A stretch of 64,000 bases of DNA from Nanobdellota archaeon (lineage in GTDB: Archaea; Nanobdellota; Nanobdellia; Pacearchaeales; GW2011-AR1): positions 16,851 to 80,850 of the forward strand of contig DUKY01000016.1 of the NCBI GenBank assembly GCA_013329055.1. Reading direction: 5' to 3'. Position 1 is the first letter of the stretch. Every line of letters starts with the position of its first letter. A program made the position numbers and the translations under genes. This document shows positions 1 through 9,600 of the stretch, one piece after another. Below the pieces are notes generated by a model. The model worked only from the letters and a program-made list of their open reading frames with translations. It made no database searches and was not told where the DNA came from.

Positions 1-32
1 TGTTGTTTGATTAAGTCTTATTGTTGTTTCCA

Positions 33-46
33 TATACAATTGTATA
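33..46. promoter_or_regulatory. Perfect 14-bp palindrome near window edge
   Basis: TATACAATTGTATA is a perfect palindrome just before an AT-rich TATA-like stretch (about 56-68). It lies beyond the stop of the first minus-strand gene. It may be an operator for a gene outside the window; nothing else is seen in bases 1-104. Confidence 0.25.
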
Positions 47-104
47 CAAAAGTAGATTTTATAAATATTTCGTTTAATTGAAATAAATAGTGAAGATTCA
101 TCAA

Positions 105-800
105 TTAACCTTTCTTTGTTAATGAAACAACTTTTGCTTCTTTATAAAATTCATATAATGGTCCGATAAATGCTCCTGTTAAAAAAATCCAGATAAAATC
201 TTCAATTGGAACTTTAAAAAAAGTTATACCTGATAAATTTTCAAAATACCAGGAAGCTTGTATCCAACCAGGAGTTATAAATTCCGGAATCAAATAAGCC
301 GGTACTGAAATAATTACCAATAATATTCCGGATATTAAAGAATTGAGGATTAAATCTTTTCGCTTGAACCAAATAAAAAAGATTAATATTAAAAAAGAAA
401 TAATCGCAGAATAAAAAGTATTTAATTTAAGGATATAAAGAGAAACAAAAAAGATTATGGCAAATACAAAAACCAAAAGAAGAATCTTGTTTGATTTTAA
501 TTTTTGTTTTAATTTTTTAAATTTCAGTTTTTTTCTAAAGAGAGTAATGTATATTACCGACGCAATTCCTGCAATTACAAATCCAAAAAGAAAATCTTCA
601 AGACTTATTGTTGTATTTGTAATTGTTTGAGGGTGCCACCAATCAAGGAAATAAATAAATCCGGTAAAAATCCCAATAATTCCGAATATTAAAGAAATTG
701 CCAGCATTTCTTTTCGCACATCTTTACGCAAATAAAAAAGAATTGACCAAAAAACAAGCAAAACTAAATCACCGATTAAATAACTATATTGATAAGTCAT
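105..800 (-). CDS. Lycopene cyclase domain-like membrane protein
   Basis: This 231-residue protein is almost entirely hydrophobic, with about seven predicted membrane segments. Two similar halves are visible: the first has W..P followed by SLEDFLFGF, the second has W followed by VPIEDFIWIF. A W/P segment followed by a (P/L)IE(E/D)F(L/I) helix, present twice, is the pattern of the CarR/lycopene cyclase domain family, whose members cyclise carotenoid ends; many archaeal relatives have unproven roles. No other carotenoid gene is in the window, so an enzymatic role is not supported by context. It is followed on the same strand by the C39-like peptidase gene (41 bases upstream), so co-transcription is likely. 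An unrelated seven-helix protein cannot be excluded. Confidence 0.5.
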   Translation of the reverse strand: MTYQYSYLIGDLVLLVFWSILFYLRKDVRKEMLAISLIFGIIGIFTGFIYFLDWWHPQTITNTTISLEDFLFGFVIAGIASVIYITLFRKKLKFKKLKQKLKSNKILLLVFVFAIIFFVSLYILKLNTFYSAIISFLILIFFIWFKRKDLILNSLISGILLVIISVPAYLIPEFITPGWIQASWYFENLSGITFFKVPIEDFIWIFLTGAFIGPLYEFYKEAKVVSLTKKG

Positions 801-841
801 TTAAATAAAATGATTTTTTGATTTATAATCTTTTTTAAAAA

Positions 842-1333
842 TTATCCCATATGAATAATTTTTTTTGAATCATAAACAGGTTTTTTTCCAAAAACAGCTA
901 TACCATGATTATAAATTTCTTTTTTTCCTTCTTTTGCATGCCACTTTTTTTCTAATTCTTTATCTTCTAAAAAAGTTCTTTCAAATGAAGAGGGATCATC
1001 AAAAAATATTTTATTTTTATCATATCCAATAGCTACAACCCAATGAAACTCATTATAAGCACTCAGAAGAATTAAAACAGGTATTTTTTTATCAAGATAA
1101 TTTTGAATATCTTTGATAGTCATTCTTTTTGATTCATATTTTAATTTAAATTCATCTAATGTTTTGAGTATTCCTTTGATTGTAGTTCCTTTTTTTGGAT
1201 TAGTTTTTGCATCTTTCATTAAAATTTCTTCTCTTAATTCTATCCCATAATATACTAATACTGCCTGCAAAGCATTTGCTCCGCAATCATATTCATAAGT
1301 TTGCCTTAACTTTGGAAAATCTAAAAGTTTCAT
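842..1333 (-). CDS. C39-like cysteine peptidase
   Basis: The 163-residue protein has the layout of the C39/papain-like domain that cleaves leader peptides. A Cys is in QTYEYDCGANALQ (Cys17), a His in EFHWVVAIGYD (His97) and an Asp follows in FFDDPSS (about Asp113), giving a plausible catalytic triad. There is no signal peptide and no ABC transporter fusion, so it is probably a stand-alone cytoplasmic or membrane-associated peptidase. Its TATA-like box (ATTTATATAA on the minus strand, about 1350-1362) lies close to the ATG, which is typical of leaderless archaeal transcripts. It is likely co-transcribed with the downstream membrane protein gene; the substrate is unknown. Confidence 0.7.
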   Translation of the reverse strand: MKLLDFPKLRQTYEYDCGANALQAVLVYYGIELREEILMKDAKTNPKKGTTIKGILKTLDEFKLKYESKRMTIKDIQNYLDKKIPVLILLSAYNEFHWVVAIGYDKNKIFFDDPSSFERTFLEDKELEKKWHAKEGKKEIYNHGIAVFGKKPVYDSKKIIHMG

Positions 1334-1376
1334 ATTATTATAGATTATTTTATTATATAAATATTATTTTTTAATG

Positions 1377-1528
1377 GGCTTTGTAGAAAGTAAAAAATAA
1401 TTTTTGAATTTTATACTAATTTCTTGGAAATTCAAATATTTTTAAGGGCGGGTCTTTTTGCTTTAGCAAAAATTTATAGAGGGGATTTATAAAATTTAAA
1501 AAACAAAAAATAAACTTTCTACAAAGCC
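1377..1528. repeat. MITE-like 152-bp element with 15-bp terminal inverted repeats
   Basis: GGCTTTGTAGAAAGT at 1377-1391 is exactly inverted as ACTTTCTACAAAGCC at 1514-1528. The interior holds a second smaller hairpin (TTTTTGCTttAGCAAAAA). No ORF is present. This palindrome-in-palindrome layout matches the other repeat clusters in the window. It fills the gap between the divergent C39-peptidase and permease genes. Confidence 0.7.
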
Positions 1529-1545
1529 TTTTTAATGTGATAAAA

Positions 1546-1556
1546 AGTTATATAAG
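1546..1556 (+). promoter_or_regulatory. TATA box for the permease pair
   Basis: GTTATATAAGC lies about 38 bases before the ATG at 1590, and GAGG (1581-1584) serves as a ribosome binding site. Confidence 0.5.
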
Positions 1557-1589
1557 CTTTTATTAACAATCTTTAATAAAGAGGATACA

Positions 1590-2807
1590 ATGATACAGGA
1601 TTATTTTTCACTTTCGTTTAAAAATTTAAAACATAGAGGAATTAGATCTTGGCTTACACTTTTAGGAATTTTTATCGGAATTATGGCAGTTGTTTCGTTA
1701 ATTACTCTCGGGAATGGGTTAAAAATGGCTGTTAATTCACAATTTGGAATAAGTTCTACACAAGTTTTAACAGTTCAGGCAGGAGGATTGAGTTATGCAG
1801 GTCCGCCAGGAACAGGAGTTTCAACGCCATTAACAATGGATGATTTAAGAGCTATAGAAAAAGTCAATAATGTTGAAAGAGTTATTCGAAGAAATATTGC
1901 TACGTCAAAATTAGAGTTTAATGAAAAGGTTACATTTAGCATTGCTCTTAATATTCCTGAAGGAGAAGACCGGAAATTTGTTTATGATCAATTAGAGATT
2001 GAAGCCGAAGAGGGTCGATTATTAAAAGATGGGGATACAAATAAAGTCTTTTTAGGGTATAATTTTTATGCAGATAAAGTTGGATTAGATAAACCTCTTA
2101 AAAGGGGGGATAAAATTTTAATTCAAGACGAGAATTTTGAAGTTGTTGGGATTGCAAAGAAAAAAGGAAGTTTCTTACTGGATAATGCAATTTATATGAA
2201 TGAAGAACCATTAAAAGAATTATTTGAATTTGGAGATGAAGTAGATATAATAGTTGTTTTAGTTAAAGATAAAGATCTTATGGATAAAACTAAAGAAGAT
2301 ATTGAGAAAGTTTTAAGACAGCAAAGGGATGTTAAGTTGGGAGAGGAAGATTTTGAAGTTTCTACTCCTGATGCTATGCTTTCAACAGTGAATAGTATTT
2401 TAGCGGGAATACAGGCATTTATTATTATTATTGCTTCTTTGTCGATTATTGTTGGTGCAATAGGGATTGTTAATACTATGACTACTTCAGTTTTAGAAAG
2501 AAAAAAAGAAATTGGGATAATGAAAGCTATTGGTGCAAAGAATGAGCAAATTTTCTTTCAATTTTTTATTGAGTCCGGATTTATGGGTTTAATTGGCGGG
2601 GCTATGGGTGCATTATTTGGAATAATTATTGGATATTTTGGAACAATGGGAATTAATAATTGGATTGGTGCAGAATCACAACCGGAAATAAGTTTTATTT
2701 TAATTGCTGTTTCTTTAATGGGTAGTTTCTTGATTGGTTCAATTGCGGGAATTACTCCGGCAATGCAGGCAGCAAGACAAAATCCTGTGGAGGCATTGAA
2801 AAGTTAA
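1590..2807 (+). CDS. ABC transporter permease, MacB/FtsX type (first)
   Basis: The 405-residue protein has the MacB/LolC architecture. One N-terminal membrane helix (about 20-45, SWLTLLGIFIGIMAVVSL) is followed by a large extracytoplasmic MacB_PCD domain (about 50-260) and then three C-terminal FtsX helices. The characteristic LERKKEIGIMKAIGA coupling motif occurs between the second and third helices, and the tail PAMQAARQNPVEALKS is typical. Such proteins work with a LolD/MacB ATPase to drive mechanical work or export at the membrane, not classical import. No ATPase gene is in the window, so it must be encoded elsewhere. The second permease gene follows after 66 bases, suggesting a heterodimer. 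Confidence 0.9.
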   Translation: MIQDYFSLSFKNLKHRGIRSWLTLLGIFIGIMAVVSLITLGNGLKMAVNSQFGISSTQVLTVQAGGLSYAGPPGTGVSTPLTMDDLRAIEKVNNVERVIRRNIATSKLEFNEKVTFSIALNIPEGEDRKFVYDQLEIEAEEGRLLKDGDTNKVFLGYNFYADKVGLDKPLKRGDKILIQDENFEVVGIAKKKGSFLLDNAIYMNEEPLKELFEFGDEVDIIVVLVKDKDLMDKTKEDIEKVLRQQRDVKLGEEDFEVSTPDAMLSTVNSILAGIQAFIIIIASLSIIVGAIGIVNTMTTSVLERKKEIGIMKAIGAKNEQIFFQFFIESGFMGLIGGAMGALFGIIIGYFGTMGINNWIGAESQPEISFILIAVSLMGSFLIGSIAGITPAMQAARQNPVEALKS

Positions 2808-2873
2808 AATGGAAAAATTAAATTTTTATCTTTTTCAAACACAAGATAGGGAAATTAAAGGAGTATTTGAAAA

Positions 2874-4082
2874 ATGTTTAGCATAGAAAATATAAAATAT
2901 TCTTTACGAAATATTAAACATAGAAAAACCAGAAGTATTTTAACAATTCTTTCAATTTTTATAGGAATTACTACAATATTTATTTTTATTAGTTTTGGCT
3001 GGGGGTTATATGCTTATATTCAGGATTTGTCTTCCAGTACTTCAGCAGATAAAATAATCATTCAACCTCGTGGAACAGGTGCTCCTGGATTAGATACAAC
3101 TTTTAAACTTACAGACGAGGATTTAGATGCAATTGAAAAAACTGCAGGAGTTTATGAAGTTACAGGGGCTTATTTTAAAGTCGCAGAGGTTCAGCAGGGA
3201 CATCAAAAGTTTTATACTTTTTTAGTGGGAATGGATCCTAAAAAACCAATGTTAATGGAAATTTCAAATATTGGAATTATTAAAGGAAGAGATTTACAAC
3301 CAAGAGAAACAGGAAGTGTTGCTTTAGGTTACAATTATTTAATTGAAGATAAAATTTTTCCTAATTCTTATGATATAAATGATAATATTGAAATAAATGG
3401 ACAAAAAGTTAAAATTGTTGGGTTTTACGAAGCTGTCGGAAGTCCGCAAGATGATGCACAGATTTATACTACTAATGAATTCATTGAAGAGTTATATCCA
3501 AATGATACAAATTCGTATGGTTGGGTTGTTGCAAGAGTAGATGTAAACAATATTGATAAAGTTATACAGGATGTTGAAAAAAATTTAAGAAAAGAAAGGG
3601 GACTTGAAGAGGGTAAAGAAGATTTTTTTGTTCAGTCTTTTGAAGATATGATAGATAGTTATGCCAGTGCATTAAATATTATTATTGGTTTTGTAATTTT
3701 AATTGCATTAATCTCGGTTGTTGTTTCAGCAGTTAATACTGCTAATACTATGATTACTTCAGTTTTGGAAAGAATTAAAGAAATTGGTATTATCAAATCA
3801 ATTGGTGCCAGAAATTCTGAGATTTTTACAATATTTTTATTTGAGTCAGGATTTTTGGGTTTTGTTGCGGGGGTTTTGGGAGTCTTACTTGGTTATATTA
3901 GTACATATATTGTCGGTAGAGTCTTAGAGTCATTAGGCTGGGGATTTTTAGCTCCGTACTATAATATTTACTTGTTTATAGGTTGCATATTATTTGCAAC
4001 AATTACCGGTGCAATTTCAGGGGTTTGGCCTGCAATGAATGCTTCAAAAATTAATCCGGTTGATGCTTTAAGATATGAATAA
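2874..4082 (+). CDS. ABC transporter permease, MacB/FtsX type (second)
   Basis: The 402-residue protein is a diverged paralog of the preceding permease. It has an N-terminal helix (RSILTILSIFIGITTIFIFI), a MacB periplasmic-type domain, three C-terminal helices, the LERIKEIGIIKSIGARN coupling motif and the terminal PAMNASKINPVDALRYE. The two different permeases in tandem suggest a LolC/LolE-like heterodimer. The COG1361-like secreted protein encoded convergently at 4662-5516 belongs to a family often found with such permeases, so it may be the extracellular partner. The substrate cannot be told from sequence. Confidence 0.9.
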   Translation: MFSIENIKYSLRNIKHRKTRSILTILSIFIGITTIFIFISFGWGLYAYIQDLSSSTSADKIIIQPRGTGAPGLDTTFKLTDEDLDAIEKTAGVYEVTGAYFKVAEVQQGHQKFYTFLVGMDPKKPMLMEISNIGIIKGRDLQPRETGSVALGYNYLIEDKIFPNSYDINDNIEINGQKVKIVGFYEAVGSPQDDAQIYTTNEFIEELYPNDTNSYGWVVARVDVNNIDKVIQDVEKNLRKERGLEEGKEDFFVQSFEDMIDSYASALNIIIGFVILIALISVVVSAVNTANTMITSVLERIKEIGIIKSIGARNSEIFTIFLFESGFLGFVAGVLGVLLGYISTYIVGRVLESLGWGFLAPYYNIYLFIGCILFATITGAISGVWPAMNASKINPVDALRYE

Positions 4083-4086
4083 AAGT

Positions 4087-4596
4087 TTATTTTTCAAATG
4101 TATCAAGAAGAAAATTAATATTATTTTTGTATTTAATTTTTTTTGAAAAATCAGAATCCATTTCTCTTATAATAAAATTATCTATAAGTGGACTACTTCC
4201 CTGATAAAATGCTGTTGGTAGTTTATAATCATTTATTGAGGCAATTAATTCTGTTAATGTCCCAATTCCACCTGTAATTCCTATTACAGCTTCACTTCCT
4301 TTTACTTGCAATATATTTCTTATTGGATAATCTTGATTTGTATAAATGGGTGTATCAGGTTTTATTAAAACTTCTTCTCCAACTTCTTTCATTAATTTTA
4401 ATTTAGGATAATATCCAATAAATTCACGGCCATGATTTTGTTTGTATGCTTTTGCGACTAAACCTTGCATCCCTGAACTAGGTGATGCTATCAAGATATG
4501 CCCTCTTCGAGCAATAGACATGCCTAATTCTTGTGCTTGAGGGATATATTCCTTGACTTTTTCAGGATTCCAAGAGCCTACAACTAATATCTTCAT
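4087..4596 (-). CDS. SLOG/LOG-like Rossmann-fold nucleotide-binding protein
   Basis: The protein starts with MKILVVGSWN, a Rossmann beta-strand and turn, and carries GITGGIGTLTELIAS, which corresponds to the PGGxGTxxE signature of LOG/lysine-decarboxylase-like (SLOG) proteins. This version lacks the leading Pro and looks like the TIGR00725-type group. Members bind nucleotide-derived ligands; some are cytokinin phosphoribohydrolases and others act as sensors in defence systems. The ORF track extends 19 residues further upstream, but those are not family-like and the ATG at 4596 begins directly at the conserved strand, so I chose it. It ends a few bases from the permease stop, convergently. Function in this cell is unknown. 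Confidence 0.7.
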   Translation of the reverse strand: MKILVVGSWNPEKVKEYIPQAQELGMSIARRGHILIASPSSGMQGLVAKAYKQNHGREFIGYYPKLKLMKEVGEEVLIKPDTPIYTNQDYPIRNILQVKGSEAVIGITGGIGTLTELIASINDYKLPTAFYQGSSPLIDNFIIREMDSDFSKKIKYKNNINFLLDTFEK

Positions 4597-4661
4597 AAAA
4601 TTCGAGAAGAGATAGTTATTTATAAATCTTAGTTTAATACAAAATAATCCCAAAAGAAAAC

Positions 4662-5516
4662 TTATTTATGTTTATGCAAATCTCTTTTCTTTTTTCTATT
4701 TCTATAAGCAAAGAAAATTAAAATTAAAATTACAGCTCCAATTAAATAATAAATATTATAAGAGTTTGTTTTTTCATCAGCTTTTCTTCCTTGAAAATAT
4801 GAAGAATCAAATAAAACTTCGCTTTCAACTATTCTTCTAACATTGATATTATCTGTATAAATGATATTTATCTTAATTATTCCATTTATAGGAGTTGCCT
4901 CAAATTCAGCAGTAGTATACTCATTTGAGTCTAAATCCCCTATAATATTTCGGTTTGATCCTTTTACGATAATATTATTTTGTTTTGGAACTTCAATTGT
5001 TATTGCTTCAACATCATTTTTTCCGATGTTTAATATCTCAAATGTAATTGTATTTGTAGTATAATCGTAATCTTTTACATGAACTTCAAAATCAACCCGT
5101 GGATCTTGCACATTTAACATAAATTGTTGTGTTTCATAGACTAAGTTTGATCCTTTCTTATATTGAACTTCAATAGGATTATCGCCATTTAATGCATTTG
5201 CATCAACTCTTACTTTATATGGTGCTGTCAAAAATGAACTATAATCTTTATTATAAATTCCGGACTGAAAAATAATTTTTGGTTCATCAGTTGGATCAAA
5301 TGAGATAGGATATTTATCCAGCAATTCAAATTCAACCTTTCCACATTCAGGATTTGAAACTCCATTTACCTGAAAGACTACTTTTACATAATCTCCGGGA
5401 ATTGCAGGATAAGGGTCCTGATTGATTAAAGAGATATCTAATTTACATGCTTCAGATGAAACAAATGTAAAACTAAAAAACATTATTAATAAATAAATTA
5501 ATACACTCTTTTTCAT
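4662..5516 (-). CDS. Secreted, membrane-anchored COG1361-like (S-layer domain-like) protein
   Basis: The 284-residue protein has a clear signal peptide (MKKSVLIYLLIMFFSFTF, about 1-21) and two beta-rich modules (about 25-140 and 145-235). The second has the FEILNIGKNDVEAITIEVP pattern of CARDB/COG1361 domains. One C-terminal membrane helix (IYYLIGAVILILIFFAY) is followed by a basic tail, so the bulk is outside. COG1361 proteins are frequently encoded beside MacB-like permeases, and here the gene is two genes away from that pair but in convergent orientation. It is probably an extracytoplasmic accessory or binding subunit. Confidence in fold is fair; the role is inferred from context. Confidence 0.65.
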   Translation of the reverse strand: MKKSVLIYLLIMFFSFTFVSSEACKLDISLINQDPYPAIPGDYVKVVFQVNGVSNPECGKVEFELLDKYPISFDPTDEPKIIFQSGIYNKDYSSFLTAPYKVRVDANALNGDNPIEVQYKKGSNLVYETQQFMLNVQDPRVDFEVHVKDYDYTTNTITFEILNIGKNDVEAITIEVPKQNNIIVKGSNRNIIGDLDSNEYTTAEFEATPINGIIKINIIYTDNINVRRIVESEVLFDSSYFQGRKADEKTNSYNIYYLIGAVILILIFFAYRNRKKKRDLHKHK

Positions 5517-5639
5517 ATAAGTTTAAGAGATTGATTATTTTTAAAACTATTTATTTATAATTTAAAATTAACTAATTTTTACAAGATCTTAACCAAAATT
5601 TATAAACAAGAAACGCCAAGTTTTATTAAAGATGGAATA

Positions 5640-5690
5640 ATTCAAAATCAAACTGTGCCTTCGCACAGAAAACTATTAAAGATTTTGAAT
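5640..5690. repeat. Two-level nested palindrome with CTGTGC core
   Basis: Outer arms ATTCAAAATC (5640-5649) and GATTTTGAAT (5681-5690) are exactly complementary. Inside lies CTGTGC-cttc-GCACAG (5653-5668), followed by the spacer AAAACTATTAAA. The same core and spacer recur at about 10849, 11149 and, slightly varied, 22056, where the outer arms are different, so the core looks mobile relative to its arms. Confidence 0.8.
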
Positions 5691-5839
5691 ACAAAGAAAA
5701 TCTTGGAAAAAATTTTCTAGCATTTCCATTTCAGGAGAAATGAAAATACAAAGAAAATCTTGGAAAAAATTTTCTAGCATTTCCATTTCAGGAGAAATGA
5801 AAATACAAAGAAAATCCATAAAAAAGGAGAAATGAAAAT
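5691..5839 (+). repeat. 57-bp tandem repeat carrying copies of the ribosome binding site
   Basis: Two full 57-bp units (5691-5747, 5748-5804) and a partial third lead directly into the ATG at 5840. Each unit contains AGAAAAT...ATTTTCT and CATTTC...GAAATG hairpins and ends in GGAGAAATGAAAATA, the same sequence that carries the real ribosome binding site before 5840. The 5' boundary of the gene has thus been copied upstream together with palindromes. With the preceding hairpin it accounts for most of the 323-base gap. Confidence 0.8.
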
Positions 5840-6613
5840 ATGAATAAAAGAGGGCAAATGACTATATTTTTAATTATTGGGATAATCCTTATTGCTATTG
5901 CAATAATTTTATTTTTTTTGAACAAACAAGATATTTTAAATCCAAATCAAATAGAGGTAGATAAAAAAGAATTTTTACAGACATGCATTGAAGAACGAAT
6001 TACAGAAACAGTTAATTTAATTGCAATACAAGGCGGATCAATTAATCCAACTTTAAAGAAAACATATGATTTAGAAGATGGACTTGGAAAGAAAAATATT
6101 TCAATATTATGTTATAATCAAAATTTTTACACGCCATGCATTAATCAGGAACCAATGCTGGTTAATCATGTTAGAGAGGAAATTGAAAAAAATATTAGTC
6201 AAGATGTTAAACAATGTTTTGATGATTTGGTTATAAGTTTAAATAAAAAAGGATTTGAAACAAGTGCATTATACAAGGGTTTTGAAATTAAATTACAACC
6301 TGATAAAGTTATTTTAGAGATTTATGGAGAGATTACAACTACCAGAACAGATGAAACTAAAAAGGAAAAAGATTTTGAAATTATAGTTAAAAGCAAGTTC
6401 TATAATTTAATAATTGTTGCTCAAGAAATACTCAGCCAAGAAGCAAGATTCTGTCATTTTGAAAATCTTGGTTATATGTTATTTTATAAAAATTTTAATA
6501 TTGATAAATTCAAAACAGGAGATTTTTATACATTTTATACTGTAGAAGACAGAGACAGCCAAGAAAAATTCAGGTTTGCAATAAGGGGGTGTGCAATTCC
6601 TCCGGGAATATAA
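5840..6613 (+). CDS. KRGQ-type membrane-anchored surface protein (operon 1)
   Basis: The 257-residue protein starts MNKRGQMTIFLIIGIILIAI: a charged KRGQ(M/V)T stretch directly before one hydrophobic helix, resembling class III (pilin-like) signal sequences common in DPANN genomes. The rest is predicted outside the cell and contains conserved Cys residues (LQTCIEERI, ILCYNQNF, PCINQEPML, KQCFDDL) and the C-terminal end RGCAIPPGI. Two paralogs (11318 and 16656) share all these landmarks, including the IPPG(I/V) or WPPG end. It is probably translationally coupled to the large Cys-rich protein gene 4 bases downstream, suggesting that the two form a surface complex. Exact function is unknown. Confidence 0.75.
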   Translation: MNKRGQMTIFLIIGIILIAIAIILFFLNKQDILNPNQIEVDKKEFLQTCIEERITETVNLIAIQGGSINPTLKKTYDLEDGLGKKNISILCYNQNFYTPCINQEPMLVNHVREEIEKNISQDVKQCFDDLVISLNKKGFETSALYKGFEIKLQPDKVILEIYGEITTTRTDETKKEKDFEIIVKSKFYNLIIVAQEILSQEARFCHFENLGYMLFYKNFNIDKFKTGDFYTFYTVEDRDSQEKFRFAIRGCAIPPGI

Positions 6614-6617
6614 AGAG

Positions 6618-9600
6618 ATGGTAAAACATAATCAAAAAATTAATTTAATGTTAATTGTATTTTTTCAAATAATTTTAATATTAAATATGACTTTTGCAGA
6701 AAGTTATTTTTTACATCAAGCAGACCAAATAACAGAGAATATAATTAGTGATAAAAATGACAAAGATTTATCGGATTTAATTTCAAAATTTTTAATTGAT
6801 TTTTTAATTATAAAACAAATTGGAACAGTTTCTGCAATTGGCTGGAGTTGTTGCCCTGAAACAATTATAGGTGCAAAATGCCAAGAACTTGCAAGTGTTG
6901 ATACTGAAAGCTGTGCTGTTGAGATGATTCCTTCTAAATGTGAAGAATTTTCAGATTGCCAACTTGGTTGCTGTGTTGATGAAATTGAAGGGCTTTGCAG
7001 TACAAAAACTCCTAAATCAATTTGTAAAAGGGATAATGGTACTTGGAGTGAAGATGAAAATTGCTTGATTCAAGAATGCCAAAAAGGATGCTGTATGTTA
7101 GGGGAAGAAGCTTCATTTGTTACTGAAACCAGATGTGAACAGCTTTCGGATATCTCCGGAACACAAAAAGATTTCCGAGATATAAATAATGAAGTGGATT
7201 GTCTTATGCAAAAAGTAAGTTCTAAGTTAGGAGCCTGTGTATTGGATTTTGAACCAATAATGAATCGTACTAATAAAACTAATTCATCTATTACAGGAGC
7301 AATAATCTCTAATTCAACAAATAATAGAACAAGCACAAATTTTACTGATGATGAAACTTGCAGGATTGTTACAGAAAGCGAATGCTACGAAATGGGGGGA
7401 ACATTTGCCGGGGGTTATTTATGTTCACACCCTGATTTAAATACCGGATGCAAAAGACAAACAACAATTAATTGTGTTGATTCAAGTGATGAAATTTTCT
7501 GGTTTGATTCTTGCGGTAATAAAGAAAACATTTATTCTTCAGACAGGGATGCTTCATGGAATGGAGGGATGATGATGAGTAAAGAAAAAAGTTGCAATCC
7601 AGATGTATCAAATGCAAATTCAAAGGATTGTGGGAATTGCAATTATTTTTTAGGAAGTATTTGTCAAGAGAGTAAAAACCCTAAGGTAAAAGATGGAAAT
7701 TTTATCTGCAAAGATATGGATTGCATTGATGAAGATGGAACTAAAAGAAAAAACGGAGAGAGCTGGTGCATATATGATTCTTATATTGGAGACGGAAAAG
7801 ATACTGTTGGAAGCAGACACTGGAAAAGAATGTGCATTGATGGAGAGATAAAAGTAGAACCTTGTGCAGATTATAGAGGAGAAATTTGTGTTCAGGCAAA
7901 AAATGAAGAAGGCGAATCGTTTTCATATGCAGCATGTGTTGTGAATGAAGCACTTGCATGTATTTTAGAGTATAATTCTTTAGAAACAGAAGAAGAACGG
8001 GATGCAAAGTGTTTAGAGAATAAAGATTGCATGATTAAAGAAGTTAAAGTGAGTAAAGACTTTACTTATGATATCTGTACTTCGAGATATCCTAAAGGAT
8101 TTGATTTAGTAGAAACTGAAAAGGGTAAAACTCAAGAGAGATTATGTGATATCGGTTCACAAAATTGCACAGTTTTATTAAAGAAAGGTTGGTTTAAAAG
8201 TGATTATACTTGTGAAAAAAATTGTGAATGCAAAACTAAATTATTTACTCAACAATTAAATGATGTTTGTATTTCCCTTGGAGACTGCGGTTCTTATATT
8301 AATTTTGTAGGAGACGGGAGCGATAATATTATTGTTAAAAATACTGAAAAGATTTCTTGGAGAGATTATATCGGTTTTGCTGAACCTGTAAAAGGTCAAT
8401 TTGCTGAACCAAAAAAGAATCGAGGACCAATGGGAGGAGAATCTAATGGAACAGACAGAAAAAGCAATGTTAAAGGGGATGATTTAAGTGGTCTTGATAT
8501 GCTTGGAACTATTGCTGGGGGTCTTGGGACATTAGTGGGAGGGGCACAATATTTATATGGGGGAGAGATACTTTATGCTTCAGGATATGGTTTTTTTGCT
8601 GCAGAGGGAGCTAGTGCAGGAGTTGGAGTTACACCAGTATTTGCTTCTTTTGGAGCAGCAGCAGCAGGTTTTGCAATTGGTTCAATAATTGGTTCTTATT
8701 GGGCTAAATCAATTGGAGCTACTAAAGAAACTGCAATGATTATGGCAATTTCCGGAGGGGTTGCAGGAGCTGCAATAGGTTATGCTTTAGTACAAGCATC
8801 AATTTCTACTTTCAACATTTATGTTATTGTTATAGCAATAATTATTATGATAATTGCTGCACTTTTTGGACCTAGATATAAAACTGAAAAAGTTACTTTC
8901 AAATGCCAGCAATGGTCTGCACCTACAGGAGGAGAAAATTGTGAAAAATGCAATGAAGACCCATTAAAACCATGTTCGGCATATAGATGCAGTTCACTTG
9001 GACAAGCTTGTCAACTTATGGAAAATGATACTAAAAACCCGATTTGCATTGGAAGTGATGATGATGGTAAACCCCCGATTATATTTCCATTAAATACATC
9101 AGAAGGATATAAATTCTTTGAGAAAACAAATGATGGAGTAAAGATACGAACAGATAATCAAAAATGCATTCCTGAATTTACAATGTTTGATTTTTCTTTA
9201 GGAACTGATGAACTTGCTCAATGTAAGTATAGTTTTGAAAAAACAAAAGATTATGAAGAGATGACTGAAACATTCTTGGAATCAAATTCATATTCAATGA
9301 ATCATTCAACATCGTTTATGATGCCAAGTATTCAAAGTTTAGAAAATGATATTAATGACACAGAAATTACTGTTATTCAAGATTTAAAGGAAACATATGC
9401 TAAATTAAATTTATATGTTCGTTGCCAAGATGTATATGGTAATAAAAATGTTAGAGAATATATTGTTAATCTTTGCATTAATGACGGACCTGATTTAACT
9501 GCTCCATACATTAAACAGATGGATCCAAAAAATGGAGGCAACATTAAATTTAATTCTACACAAGCACAAATTACTGCTTATGTTAATGAACCTGCAGATT

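Noticed and set aside
1590-4082. Cell-division FtsX role for the permeases
   Set aside because: The large MacB-type extracytoplasmic domain and the terminal NPV(E/D)AL motif match MacB/LolC proteins rather than FtsX of division.
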